Part shown: positions 1 to 5,980 of the stretch, in pieces | Numbering within the stretch: position 1 is the first letter of the stretch | How the letters are laid out: the number at the start of each line of letters is the position of its first letter | NCBI GenBank assembly: GCA_937910305.1 | Contig: CALEPS010000092.1 | Location: 1 to 6,022 of the forward strand | Length of the DNA stretch: 6,022 nt | Direction of reading: 5' to 3' | From: an uncultured Bacteroidales bacterium | Lineage (GTDB): Bacteria > Bacteroidota > Bacteroidia > Bacteroidales > Paludibacteraceae | Made by a program: the position numbers and the translations under genes | The notes under the pieces: model-generated | What the model was told of the DNA's origin: nothing | The model's input: only the letters and a program-made list of their open reading frames with translations | Databases searched by the model: none

Positions 1-186
1 GCGGCTCCTGCGGCACCAACCTCACGTGGGCTTTCAATGCCTCTACCGGTGTCCTGACGATTGCCGGAACGGGACCCATGACCGACTATTCGGCGGACAA
101 CCTCGCTCCCTGGTATGCCTTCAATGACAAAGTCACATCCCTGTCCATCGTGCCGGGCATCACCACCATCGGCGATTATGCCTTCT
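1..186 (+). repeat. Near-identical paralogous block shared with 3128-3313
   Basis: Bases 1-186 align without gaps to 3128-3313 at an offset of 3127. By eye I count 9 mismatches (about 95% identity), and the first 55 bases are identical. Identity falls sharply afterwards, and gene 3 gains one codon in the next repeat. The block encodes the N-terminal beta-rich segment and first LRR of the mature proteins. The window opens inside the perfectly matching stretch, so the contig may have broken at this repeat. Recent duplication or gene conversion would explain it. Confidence 0.9.
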
Positions 187-1295
187 ATCTGTTAAGTAAA
201 GTAGGATCTGCAGATATTCCGGAGGGAGTCACCTCTATCGGCGATTATGCTTTCGACCTCTGTATGTCTATGACCTCGGTACATATCCCGTACGGCGTGA
301 AGACAATCGGAGACTGTGCCTTCGGGGCGTGCCCGAAATTAGAAACAGTAGAAATTCCGTACGGCGTGACAAGCATAGGTAGCCACGCTTTTGCATGGAC
401 CGGAATAGAAAAGGTCGTCATTCCGGCTACGGTAAGCACAATCGGGGACTATGCTTTCCAGAACTGCCCCAACCTGACATCCATCTTCAACCTTGCCACC
501 AACCCGCAGACCGTCAATGCGAATGTCTTTGAATATACGGACAAATCCAAATGCACACTCTCTGTACCGGACTACGCATATAACAACTACAGCAAACCAC
601 AATGGATAGAATTTAGTCGCCGTAAAATACCAACAACTTATGCGGTAGAGAACTCCAACTACCAACTCGCTATGAACTTTGAGACCGGCGTCCTGACCCT
701 CACCGGGACAGGTGTATTGCCTGATATATTTGCAGATGGAACCCATTATTATGCATGTGACCTTTACGGGAATCGCCAAATCACGCAACTGTCGCTTCCG
801 GCAGGTATGACAGGTATCGGAGAAGGCTTCTTTCATGATCTCAATTCTCTGACCTCCGTAACGATACCGGACGGCGTGGCTATTATCAAAAAGGGGGCTT
901 TCTATGCTTGCTATTCATTGGAATCCGTGACGATTCCGAGCAACTCGGTGATTATTGAAGACTACGCTTTTGAACTGTGCTACAATCTAAAAACGATTTA
1001 TAACTATGCCACTGTTCCGCAGGCAATAACAGAGAAAGTATTCTATGATTATCAGTATGACGACTATATACTCGATCAGTCCCAATGCACGCTCTATGTC
1101 CCGAAGGGCAGCAAACCGTCATACCAGGCCGCTGCCGTATGGAAAGAGTTTAAAATCGAGGAAATGCCCGCGCTGGAAGGCATAGAAACTCCCTCCGGCT
1201 CCCCCTCAAGGGGAGAGAAAGTGCTCCGCAACGGCATGCTCCTCATCGAGCGCAACGGCAAGACCTATACCACTTCCGGCACTGAGCTCCGCTGA
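1..1295 (+). CDS. BspA-like leucine-rich-repeat surface protein, 5'-truncated by the window edge
   Basis: The frame is open from base 3 (G-S-C-G-T-N-L-T-W...) to the TGA at 1293-1295. The ATG at 78 is therefore an internal Met, matching Met50 of the gene at 3058, and the true start with its signal peptide lies about 75 bases left of the window. The protein has two modules. The first runs from the 'LTWAF..TGVLTIAGTGPMTDY' segment through LRR_5 repeats of the form 'TTIGDYAFxxCxxLTSVxIPxGV' to 'CTLSVPDYAYNNY'. The second runs from 'LAMNFETGVLTLTGTG' through further LRRs to 'CTLYVPKGS...WKEFKI'. A linker then leads to a basic tail ending 'LLIERNGKTYTTSGTELR'. BspA-type LRR proteins are commonly secreted or surface-exposed and implicated in adhesion; the ligand here is unknown. 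Family assignment is firm, function is inferred. It is first in a row of three paralogues. Confidence 0.9.
   Translation, partial: GSCGTNLTWAFNASTGVLTIAGTGPMTDYSADNLAPWYAFNDKVTSLSIVPGITTIGDYAFYLLSKVGSADIPEGVTSIGDYAFDLCMSMTSVHIPYGVKTIGDCAFGACPKLETVEIPYGVTSIGSHAFAWTGIEKVVIPATVSTIGDYAFQNCPNLTSIFNLATNPQTVNANVFEYTDKSKCTLSVPDYAYNNYSKPQWIEFSRRKIPTTYAVENSNYQLAMNFETGVLTLTGTGVLPDIFADGTHYYACDLYGNRQITQLSLPAGMTGIGEGFFHDLNSLTSVTIPDGVAIIKKGAFYACYSLESVTIPSNSVIIEDYAFELCYNLKTIYNYATVPQAITEKVFYDYQYDDYILDQSQCTLYVPKGSKPSYQAAAVWKEFKIEEMPALEGIETPSGSPSRGEKVLRNGMLLIERNGKTYTTSGTELR
1199..1215. repeat. In-frame palindrome (6-bp stem, 5-base loop) in the gene 1 linker
   Basis: CTCCCC-CTCAA-GGGGAG forms a perfect 6-bp stem. 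It lies inside the coding sequence and is translated as part of 'PSGSPSRGE', between the last cap module ('WKEFKIEEMP') and the C-terminal tail. I recall similar CTCCCCCTCAAGGGG-type palindromes scattered in Bacteroidales genomes, which suggests a small dispersed repeat inserted in frame, but that is from memory. It is not a terminator, because translation continues through it and no T-run follows. Confidence 0.6.
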
Positions 1296-1330
1296 CATCT
1301 GAAAGCTGATAGCTGAAGGCTGACATCTGA
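1291..1330 (+). repeat. 12-bp direct repeat GCTGACATCTGA flanking CTGA-rich sequence
   Basis: GCTGACATCTGA occurs at 1291-1302 and again at 1319-1330, 28 bases apart. Between the copies are related AGCTGAT/AGCTGAA units, giving an imperfect array. The first copy contains the TGA stop of gene 1, so the array begins exactly at the end of the coding region. It could be a degenerate simple repeat or a binding site. No function can be assigned from sequence. Confidence 0.75.
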
Positions 1331-1355
1331 TAGTTAACTAAAAACAACAACTATT
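1296..1355 (+). other. Intergenic spacer / A-rich leader of the second BspA-like gene
   Basis: This 60-base gap separates the TGA of gene 1 from the ATG of gene 2. Its left half is the CTGA-rich repeat. Its right half (about 1332-1355) is the A-rich stretch TTAACTAAAAACAACAACTA running to the ATG. No Shine-Dalgarno sequence is visible, which is normal for Bacteroidota, where A-rich leaders often replace it. I see no convincing terminator or TAnnTTTG-type promoter, so cotranscription of genes 1 and 2 is possible but unproven. Confidence 0.5.
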
Positions 1356-2963
1356 ATGAAAAAGATTTTAACATTACTGACGGCATCGGTATGCGCGCTG
1401 TCAGTATTCGCCGAGGTGTACTCCGGCAAATGCGGCAACAACGTCAATTATACCCTGAACACGGACAAAGGGCTTCTGAATATCATTGGCACCGGACCAA
1501 TGGAGGATTATTCCAGCGGCGGAGAAGCCCCGTGGTATCCGTATCAGGAGTATGTGAAAGAGATCTGGCTGGCGAAAGGCATTACCAGAATCGGTAATTT
1601 CGCCTTCTGGAACTGTACCAAACTGCCGGAGATTATGATTGATGAAACCATCTCCGAGGTCGGAGATTATGCCTTTTCCGGATGTACTGCACTGACTCGG
1701 GTGTACATGTCGGAGGATAACTTGACTACCATCGGCAATTATGCTTTCTCCTTCTGCGGAATAACTTCTGTTACGTTACCGGGCACTGTCACGACAATCG
1801 GAGAGGGGGCGTTCAGTCTCTGTGCCTCATTAAAGCGGGTGACGATTCCGGCGTCCGTCACCTCGATCGGAAAGATGGCTTTCGCCTTTGACATTGCGCT
1901 GCATCTGTTCTGCAACATGTCGACTTCTCCCCAAGCGCTGCAGGACGATGTGTTTAGCAATCTGGAGAAAGCCAACTGCAAACTCTTTATCTCTGCGTCG
2001 GCCGAAACAGCCTACCGTAGCGCAACTGAATGGAAAGATATGCAGATCGTTCCGCTTTCCGGAACCGCTTTCCATCCATGCGGTGACGACTTGGTTTGGT
2101 CCTTCGATCCCGGTAGCGCCGTGCTCTCTTTCATCGGCTCCGGCGCGATGGATGATATCCCTAATACGCAACTGGTGGCGGAAAACCCGGACTGGTGGGG
2201 GAATGAGTTCAACAAGGCGATACGCACCGTTGAAATACCGGAGGGAGTCACATCTATCGGAGAACACGCCTTCAAATTTTGCACCAATATCACTTCTGCG
2301 CCTCTCCCGGAGTCGATTATGACAATCGGAAAATGGGCGTTTTATGCCTGCCGCAGCCTGAAAACCATCACGATTCCGAGATCCGTCCATTCGATAGGAG
2401 ACCTTGCTTTCCATGACTGCAAGGCAATGACGGACATCCTGGTGGACAGCAATAATTCGAAGTATTGTTCGGCGGACGGAGTGTTGTTCGACAAGGCCAA
2501 GACCCGGCTGATCCAGTACCCGGTGGCTAATAGCCGGAAATCCTATGTGATTCCGTCGGGGGTGAAGGAGATTGCGTATTATGCTTTCCTCACCTGCCAG
2601 GCCTTGGAATCTGTCACGATCCCGTCTTCTGTGGAGATTATCAATGACGGTGCTTTTCAATACTGCGAAAACCTGAATACCATCTATAACTATGCCGCTC
2701 CGATACTCATTGAAGCGAGTGTCTTCTGGGGGGTGGACAAACCGAACTGCATACTCTATGTGCCGCAGCAGTATTATCAGGCTTACTTGACGGAAAATGT
2801 ATGGAAAGATTTTAATGTGCAGATAACCGACAGAGGTGAAGCCATCGACAATATAAATCATAAATCTGAAATCATAAATCATAAATTTATAAAGGACGGA
2901 CAAGTCCTCATCAACCGCAACGGCCATGTAATTAACGTGATGGGACAGCCGGTACAAGAATAA
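1356..2963 (+). CDS. BspA-like leucine-rich-repeat surface protein, complete (535 residues)
   Basis: The start is fixed by a good Sec signal peptide, MKKILTLLTASVCALSVFA, probably cleaved after Ala19; there is no lipobox Cys. Module 1 spans about residues 24-234: 'CGNNVNYTL...LLNIIGTGPMEDY', then LRR_5 repeats ('VGDYAFSGCTALTRV', 'TIGEGAFSLCASLKRVTIP'), then cap 'CKLFISASAETAY...W'. Module 2 spans about 238-490: 'HPCGDDLVWSFDPGSAVLSFIGSGAMDD', then LRRs, one with the typical BspA insertion 'SADGVLFDKAKTRLIQYP' (373-390), then cap 'CILYVPQQYYQAY...WKDFNV'. A low-complexity linker (about 495-510) leads to the tail 'FIKDGQVLINRNGHVINVMG'. The likely role is a secreted or surface LRR protein for adhesion or ligand binding (inference). 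It lies 60 bp after gene 1 and 94 bp before gene 3, all on one strand. Confidence 0.92.
   Translation: MKKILTLLTASVCALSVFAEVYSGKCGNNVNYTLNTDKGLLNIIGTGPMEDYSSGGEAPWYPYQEYVKEIWLAKGITRIGNFAFWNCTKLPEIMIDETISEVGDYAFSGCTALTRVYMSEDNLTTIGNYAFSFCGITSVTLPGTVTTIGEGAFSLCASLKRVTIPASVTSIGKMAFAFDIALHLFCNMSTSPQALQDDVFSNLEKANCKLFISASAETAYRSATEWKDMQIVPLSGTAFHPCGDDLVWSFDPGSAVLSFIGSGAMDDIPNTQLVAENPDWWGNEFNKAIRTVEIPEGVTSIGEHAFKFCTNITSAPLPESIMTIGKWAFYACRSLKTITIPRSVHSIGDLAFHDCKAMTDILVDSNNSKYCSADGVLFDKAKTRLIQYPVANSRKSYVIPSGVKEIAYYAFLTCQALESVTIPSSVEIINDGAFQYCENLNTIYNYAAPILIEASVFWGVDKPNCILYVPQQYYQAYLTENVWKDFNVQITDRGEAIDNINHKSEIINHKFIKDGQVLINRNGHVINVMGQPVQE
2853..2888 (+). repeat. ATAAATC-type simple repeat inside the gene 2 coding region
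   Basis: ATAAATCATAAATC at 2853-2866 is followed by AAATCATAAATCATAAATTT at 2869-2888. The repeat is A+T-rich within a balanced-composition gene and is translated in frame as part of 'NINHKSEIINHKFIK'. It sits exactly between the last cap module and the conserved C-terminal tail, the position where gene 1 has its CTCCCC palindrome. This suggests the linker tolerates in-frame insertion or expansion of repeat DNA. Confidence 0.75.
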
Positions 2964-3057
2964 TTTTTGAATCATTTTGGGTCATTTTGGACGAACCAAT
3001 AAAAAATAATTGTTGCTAATTGTTGGTAATTGTTGACCTATATAAATAATAAGGAGT
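2964..3057 (+). promoter_or_regulatory. Spacer before gene 3 with two sets of 10-bp-phased direct repeats
   Basis: TCATTTTGG occurs at 2972-2980 and 2982-2990, and TAATTGTTG occurs at 3007-3015, 3017-3025 and 3027-3035. Both sets have an exact 10-base period, about one helical turn. TCATTTTG is one base off the Bacteroides -7 consensus TAnnTTTG, but no TTTG sits at the expected 19-21 bp upstream, so I do not call a promoter. The layout would suit a phased protein-binding site or a slippage-prone spacer. It is probably the leader and control region of gene 3. Confidence 0.4.
3051..3056 (+). promoter_or_regulatory. AAGGAG Shine-Dalgarno-like motif abutting the gene 3 start
   Basis: AAGGAG ends one base before the ATG at 3058, far closer than the usual 5-9 base spacing, so it is unlikely to pair productively with 16S rRNA for this start. 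The signal peptide encoded directly from 3058 makes that ATG the right start. The next in-frame ATG (3106, Met17) would remove the signal peptide. The motif may be chance in an A+T-rich leader. Confidence 0.3.
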
Positions 3058-4107
3058 ATGAAAAAAATCTTTACCCTCTTCGTAGCTGCCGTAGCGGCAG
3101 TAACGATGTCCGCCAAAACCGCCGAAAGCGGCTCCTGCGGCACCAACCTCACGTGGGCTTTCAATGCCTCTACCGGTGTCCTAACGATTACCGGAACGGG
3201 ACCCATGACCGACTATTCGACGGACAATTTCGCTCCGTGGTATGCATTCAATGACAAAGTCACATCCCTGTCCATCGAGCCGGGCATCACCACCATCGGC
3301 GATTACGCCTTCTTCGGGTTGACGAAGGTGGCGAACAAAGTAGCTATTCCTTGCGGCGTCACCGCTATCGGCAAATATGCCTTCGACATGTGCGTCGCCA
3401 TGCCTTCCGTCTATATCCCTTACGGCGTGAAGACGATCGGGGACAATGCTTTCGCGGTATGCGCTGCTTTGAAGTACGTGATTGTTCCTTATGGCGTGAC
3501 AACCATCGGGCAAAACGCCTTCGCTTTCTGCACCGGACTGAAAGACGTGTCTATTCCCGCCACCGTAACAACCATCGGAGACCATGCCTTCCGGAACTGC
3601 ACGGCGTTGGAATATCTATTAGATTTTGCTTCCACCCCGCAACCCATCAACGCGGAGGTCTTTGAAGATGTAGAGATCTCCCAATGCAGGCTTTGCATTC
3701 TGGTGGAGGCTGAAGCGGAGTATGAGAGCCATCCGGTATGGAAAGGATTCTACGTGGAGGCAAGATCTTACCATGGAGTGACCCCTACTGACCACATTCT
3801 CTCCTATGACTTTGCAGCAGGCGCTATGACCGTTACAGGAGAGGGCAGTTTACCCGATGCAGGCAATAATCTGTATTCCGTTGCGCAGCATCCTTCGGTA
3901 TTGGATCCGAGGTTCCAGGTGGTCACCCTTACCCTGTCGGAAGGTCTGACCGGTATAGGCTCCTATTATTTTTCCAACTACTGGTCTCTGACCTCTGTGA
4001 CGATACCGGAGGGGGTAGCCTATATCAACACGGGGGCTTTCGCGAATGGTTACTCGCTGCGATCCGTGACTATCCCCCGTAGCGTGGAAAAATTAATAAA
4101 TTTCTAA
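3058..4107 (+). CDS. BspA-like leucine-rich-repeat surface protein, 3'-truncated at a composition break
   Basis: The Sec signal peptide MKKIFTLFVAAVAAVTMSA is probably cleaved after Ala19. The mature protein starts 'KTAESGSCGTNLTWAFNAST'. Module 1 covers about residues 25-233, with LRR_5 repeats such as 'TTIGDYAFFGLTKV' and 'YGVKTIGDNAFAVCAALKYV' and a cap 'CRLCILVEAEAEY...VWKGF'. Module 2 begins near 245 ('ILSYDFAAGAMTVTGEGSLPD') but stops after two LRRs. The native sequence appears to end at 'SVTIPRSVEK' (about residue 345). The final 'LINF' and the TAA are read from A+T-rich DNA of the neighbouring type. Against gene 1, about 110 residues are missing: the last LRR, the second cap and the tail. 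The annotated stop is therefore not the natural one, and the intact gene presumably continues in the source bacterium. Confidence 0.85.
   Translation: MKKIFTLFVAAVAAVTMSAKTAESGSCGTNLTWAFNASTGVLTITGTGPMTDYSTDNFAPWYAFNDKVTSLSIEPGITTIGDYAFFGLTKVANKVAIPCGVTAIGKYAFDMCVAMPSVYIPYGVKTIGDNAFAVCAALKYVIVPYGVTTIGQNAFAFCTGLKDVSIPATVTTIGDHAFRNCTALEYLLDFASTPQPINAEVFEDVEISQCRLCILVEAEAEYESHPVWKGFYVEARSYHGVTPTDHILSYDFAAGAMTVTGEGSLPDAGNNLYSVAQHPSVLDPRFQVVTLTLSEGLTGIGSYYFSNYWSLTSVTIPEGVAYINTGAFANGYSLRSVTIPRSVEKLINF
4085..4107. other. Junction between bacterial and A+T-rich eukaryotic DNA
   Basis: Base composition changes abruptly here from about half G+C to roughly a quarter or less. The LRR reading frame, which should go on as 'SVEKIG.YAF', instead reads 'SVEKLINF' and stops. 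The exact breakpoint is blurred by the run GGAAAAATTAATAAATTT: the first bases fit a Val-Glu-Lys continuation and the rest fit the A+T-rich side, as expected for a microhomology join. No insertion-sequence end, target-site duplication or attachment site is visible. Confidence 0.8.
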
Positions 4108-4235
4108 AAATGAATTAATAATATATTATCAAGATTTAAAACTAAATAAATGAATACATAATAATTCATTATTTAATATTATTATTTAATTATTTGTTCT
4201 CAACTCATTCTAATTATTATATATAATATCTAATT
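4108..4235. other. A+T-rich non-coding DNA downstream of the minus-strand gene
   Basis: These 128 bases are almost entirely A and T and hold no credible reading frame. In the minus-strand direction they would be the 3' untranslated and flanking region of the LRR gene. I see no telomere repeats, although a short minichromosome would be expected to end near here. Local A+T palindromic fragments (for example around 4155-4180) are what such composition gives by chance. Confidence 0.6.
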
Positions 4236-5861
4236 TTATTTCTTTTCTTTTTCCTTTTCTTTTTCTTTCTCCTTATTTTTCCTTTGCCTTTCTTTTTGTC
4301 TCTCAGCTTCAGTTCTATAACTAACATGAATATGGTTCATTCTCAAAGCATTAATATTAGCTTTTCCTTGTTCACTGAACTTATTTCCTTGAATGTTCAA
4401 TTTTTTTAATTTTGGCATTGAAGATTTTCCTAAATAATCCAAGGCAACATCAGTTAATCCAGTATAATTTAAATTCAAAATGCTTAATTTAGCCCATCCT
4501 TTATGTTCTTTCATATGTCTGACACCAGTATCACCTATGTTGGGATTTTCGGACAAAGATAAGATTATTAAATTATTAACAAATTCAGCTTTGACTAAAT
4601 ATTTAATTCCTTCTGCTGAAATATTATCATGGAATAAATATAAACTGTTCAATTTACTGAAAAAGCCATTTGCTATATGATTTAATCCTTCGTCACCGAT
4701 TTCGTTGAAATTTAAATTTAAACTTTCTAAAGAACTGAATTTACCTTGACTTAAATAAAAAGCACCTTGTGGTTTTATTGAATTACTACTCAAGTCTAAT
4801 ATACGTAAATTTTTTAAATCGAAATCTGTTAGATATTTAATATCTAAAGGACCGAAATCGTTTCTTTGTAAATCTAATTGTACTATATTATCTTCATCGA
4901 TACCTTTGTTTACCTTTTTTCTGAGCAATTTTCCTTGGTTAACCATATTAGCTAAAAACACCATTGTCTTTCTATCAAAATATTGGAATTCATAAGTGTC
5001 AGTTATAATAGCAATAGCATAAGCACCATTATTATAATCATTATAATATATGGGACTTCCTGGACTTTGTTTAATTAAATTAGCTATGTTTGCATCATCA
5101 AGTTTTTGAGTGAATGGATTTATATTGCTTATAAATATTTCTCTGAATTTTATTTCGCCTTTACTATCATCACCATCGGTAGTTGTACCTTTATCTTCAA
5201 AAGAAAACACGGCGAAAGTATCTCTTCCTTCGAAATCTTCTTTTTTACCCCCTTCGACTCCGATCCATTCTTTACCTATACTATCATCGAAGAATATTAC
5301 GGCTAATTTTGATTGGAGATTATCTAAAGCTTCATTTTGATTTTTGTCTTTATCTTTTTCCTTTTTTCCTTTGCCTTTTGTTTCGGAGCCTTGAATTATA
5401 ATATTTTCCCATTTGACCTGTTCTTTACTAAATGAGGTTACAATTGATTTAGCTTTTCCTCCTTTACTATTACTTTCTAAATTTGCAGCTAAAGTTAATA
5501 CGACATTTGTATCTATTAAAAAGCATGTATAAATAAACTCTTTATTTTCATCTACTGGGAATTTGCAAGTAATAGTACCAATTGCGCTGTAAGGAAACTT
5601 ATTCATATTTTTTACATTTAATGTTGGATTATCTAATGTTTGAGTTACTTCTTGCGATAGAATAAATGAATCATTTTCGGAGCCACCTTTGTTATCACCA
5701 CCACGTGTTGAAGCGTTTGAATTCTCTTCTGCTTCGGCTGCTGCTCCTGCATAGTCAAATTTGTATTCTATTTTTATATTTTTCTGATCACTTGAAATAG
5801 GATTGGTTATACTATGCTCTAATATTTTACGAATCTTTTCTTTACTTGGTCCTAAGCCCAT
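4236..5861 (-). CDS. Ciliate-type protein: degenerate trypsin-like domain fused to leucine-rich repeats
   Basis: The 541-residue protein is read from ATG (5861-5859) to TAA (4238-4236). Its start MGLGPSKE fits an N-myristoylation signal (Gly2, Ser6, Lys7), and there is no signal peptide. Residues 30-85 are low-complexity and acidic or Gly-rich. Residues about 88-310 resemble a V8/trypsin-like fold: 'FPYSAIGTITC', 'CFLIDTNVVLTLAANL', 'LAVIFF', 'QSPGSPIYYND', 'AIAIITD'. Aligned to TAAH, DxA and GxSGxP motifs, the triad positions are Ala126, Lys185 and Pro267, so it is probably inactive. A Lys/Asp-rich insertion lies at about 159-178. Residues 325-507 form seven LRRs of about 26 residues of the ribonuclease-inhibitor type ('LRILDLSSNSIKPQGAFYL', 'LESLNLNFNEIGDEGLNHI'). 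The end is a KEKEK tail. A cytoplasmic, membrane-tethered scaffold or sensor is an inference. LRR assignment is strong; the protease fold is moderate. Confidence 0.85.
   Translation of the reverse strand: MGLGPSKEKIRKILEHSITNPISSDQKNIKIEYKFDYAGAAAEAEENSNASTRGGDNKGGSENDSFILSQEVTQTLDNPTLNVKNMNKFPYSAIGTITCKFPVDENKEFIYTCFLIDTNVVLTLAANLESNSKGGKAKSIVTSFSKEQVKWENIIIQGSETKGKGKKEKDKDKNQNEALDNLQSKLAVIFFDDSIGKEWIGVEGGKKEDFEGRDTFAVFSFEDKGTTTDGDDSKGEIKFREIFISNINPFTQKLDDANIANLIKQSPGSPIYYNDYNNGAYAIAIITDTYEFQYFDRKTMVFLANMVNQGKLLRKKVNKGIDEDNIVQLDLQRNDFGPLDIKYLTDFDLKNLRILDLSSNSIKPQGAFYLSQGKFSSLESLNLNFNEIGDEGLNHIANGFFSKLNSLYLFHDNISAEGIKYLVKAEFVNNLIILSLSENPNIGDTGVRHMKEHKGWAKLSILNLNYTGLTDVALDYLGKSSMPKLKKLNIQGNKFSEQGKANINALRMNHIHVSYRTEAERQKERQRKNKEKEKEKEKEKK
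4239..4300 (-). repeat. Polypyrimidine low-complexity tract encoding the Lys/Glu tail
   Basis: On the plus strand this is almost unbroken T and C (TTTCTTTTCTTTTTCC and variants). In the minus-strand gene it encodes the basic tail of about 20 residues, including KEKEKEKEKEKK before the stop. Such AAA/GAA alternation is prone to length variation by slippage. The tail probably forms a charged, helical or disordered end. Confidence 0.75.
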
Positions 5862-5980
5862 CTTTATTAATTATTATTTTATTTTATTTTTAAATATATA
5901 TTTTAGATTTTATTTTTAATTATTATTTTATTTTTATAAATTAAATATATTTTATTACACTAAATATTTTAATTTTTATT
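5862..5980. other. Subtelomeric leader, almost devoid of G and C
   Basis: These 119 bases between the gene start and the telomere contain only a handful of G or C bases. They must hold the promoter and 5' untranslated region of the minus-strand gene. A 19-base direct repeat, TTAATTATTATTTTATTTT, occurs at 5867-5885 and 5916-5934, 49 bases apart; it may be chance in such biased sequence. A gene starting this close to the telomere is typical of the short gene-sized macronuclear chromosomes of some ciliates. Confidence 0.6.

Noticed and set aside
78..80. ATG at 78 as the start of gene 1
   Set aside because: The frame is open to the window edge, and the upstream codons match the mature N-terminus of gene 3 at about 95% identity, so this Met is internal.
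339..836. A 165-codon minus-strand open frame opposite gene 1
   Set aside because: Antisense to obvious BspA repeats, no recognisable protein features, no supporting start context.
1830..2975. A 381-codon open frame on the minus strand across gene 2
   Set aside because: It lies wholly opposite a clear LRR coding frame, reads as Arg/His-rich sequence with no domain pattern, and has no signal or leader. It is a composition shadow of the repetitive sense gene.
2964..3057. Bacteroides-type promoter (TTTG and TAnnTTTG) or a terminator after gene 2
   Set aside because: TCATTTTG is one base off the -7 element, but the spacing to any TTTG is wrong. No stable hairpin followed by a T-run is visible.
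1..4090. BspA genes as native ciliate or other protist genes
   Set aside because: BspA-like proteins do occur in some protists, but here base composition, bacterial-type signal peptides, tandem 60-94 base spacing and A-rich leaders all differ from the adjoining A+T-rich gene.
4108..4235. Insertion-sequence end or attachment site at the junction
   Set aside because: I found no inverted repeat pair, target duplication or integrase-like site; the short palindromes are expected in nearly pure A+T sequence.
5106..5401. Short plus-strand open frames opposite the ciliate LRR gene
   Set aside because: They are Phe/Leu/Ser-rich translations of the antisense of an A+T-rich gene, mutually overlapping and without domain features.
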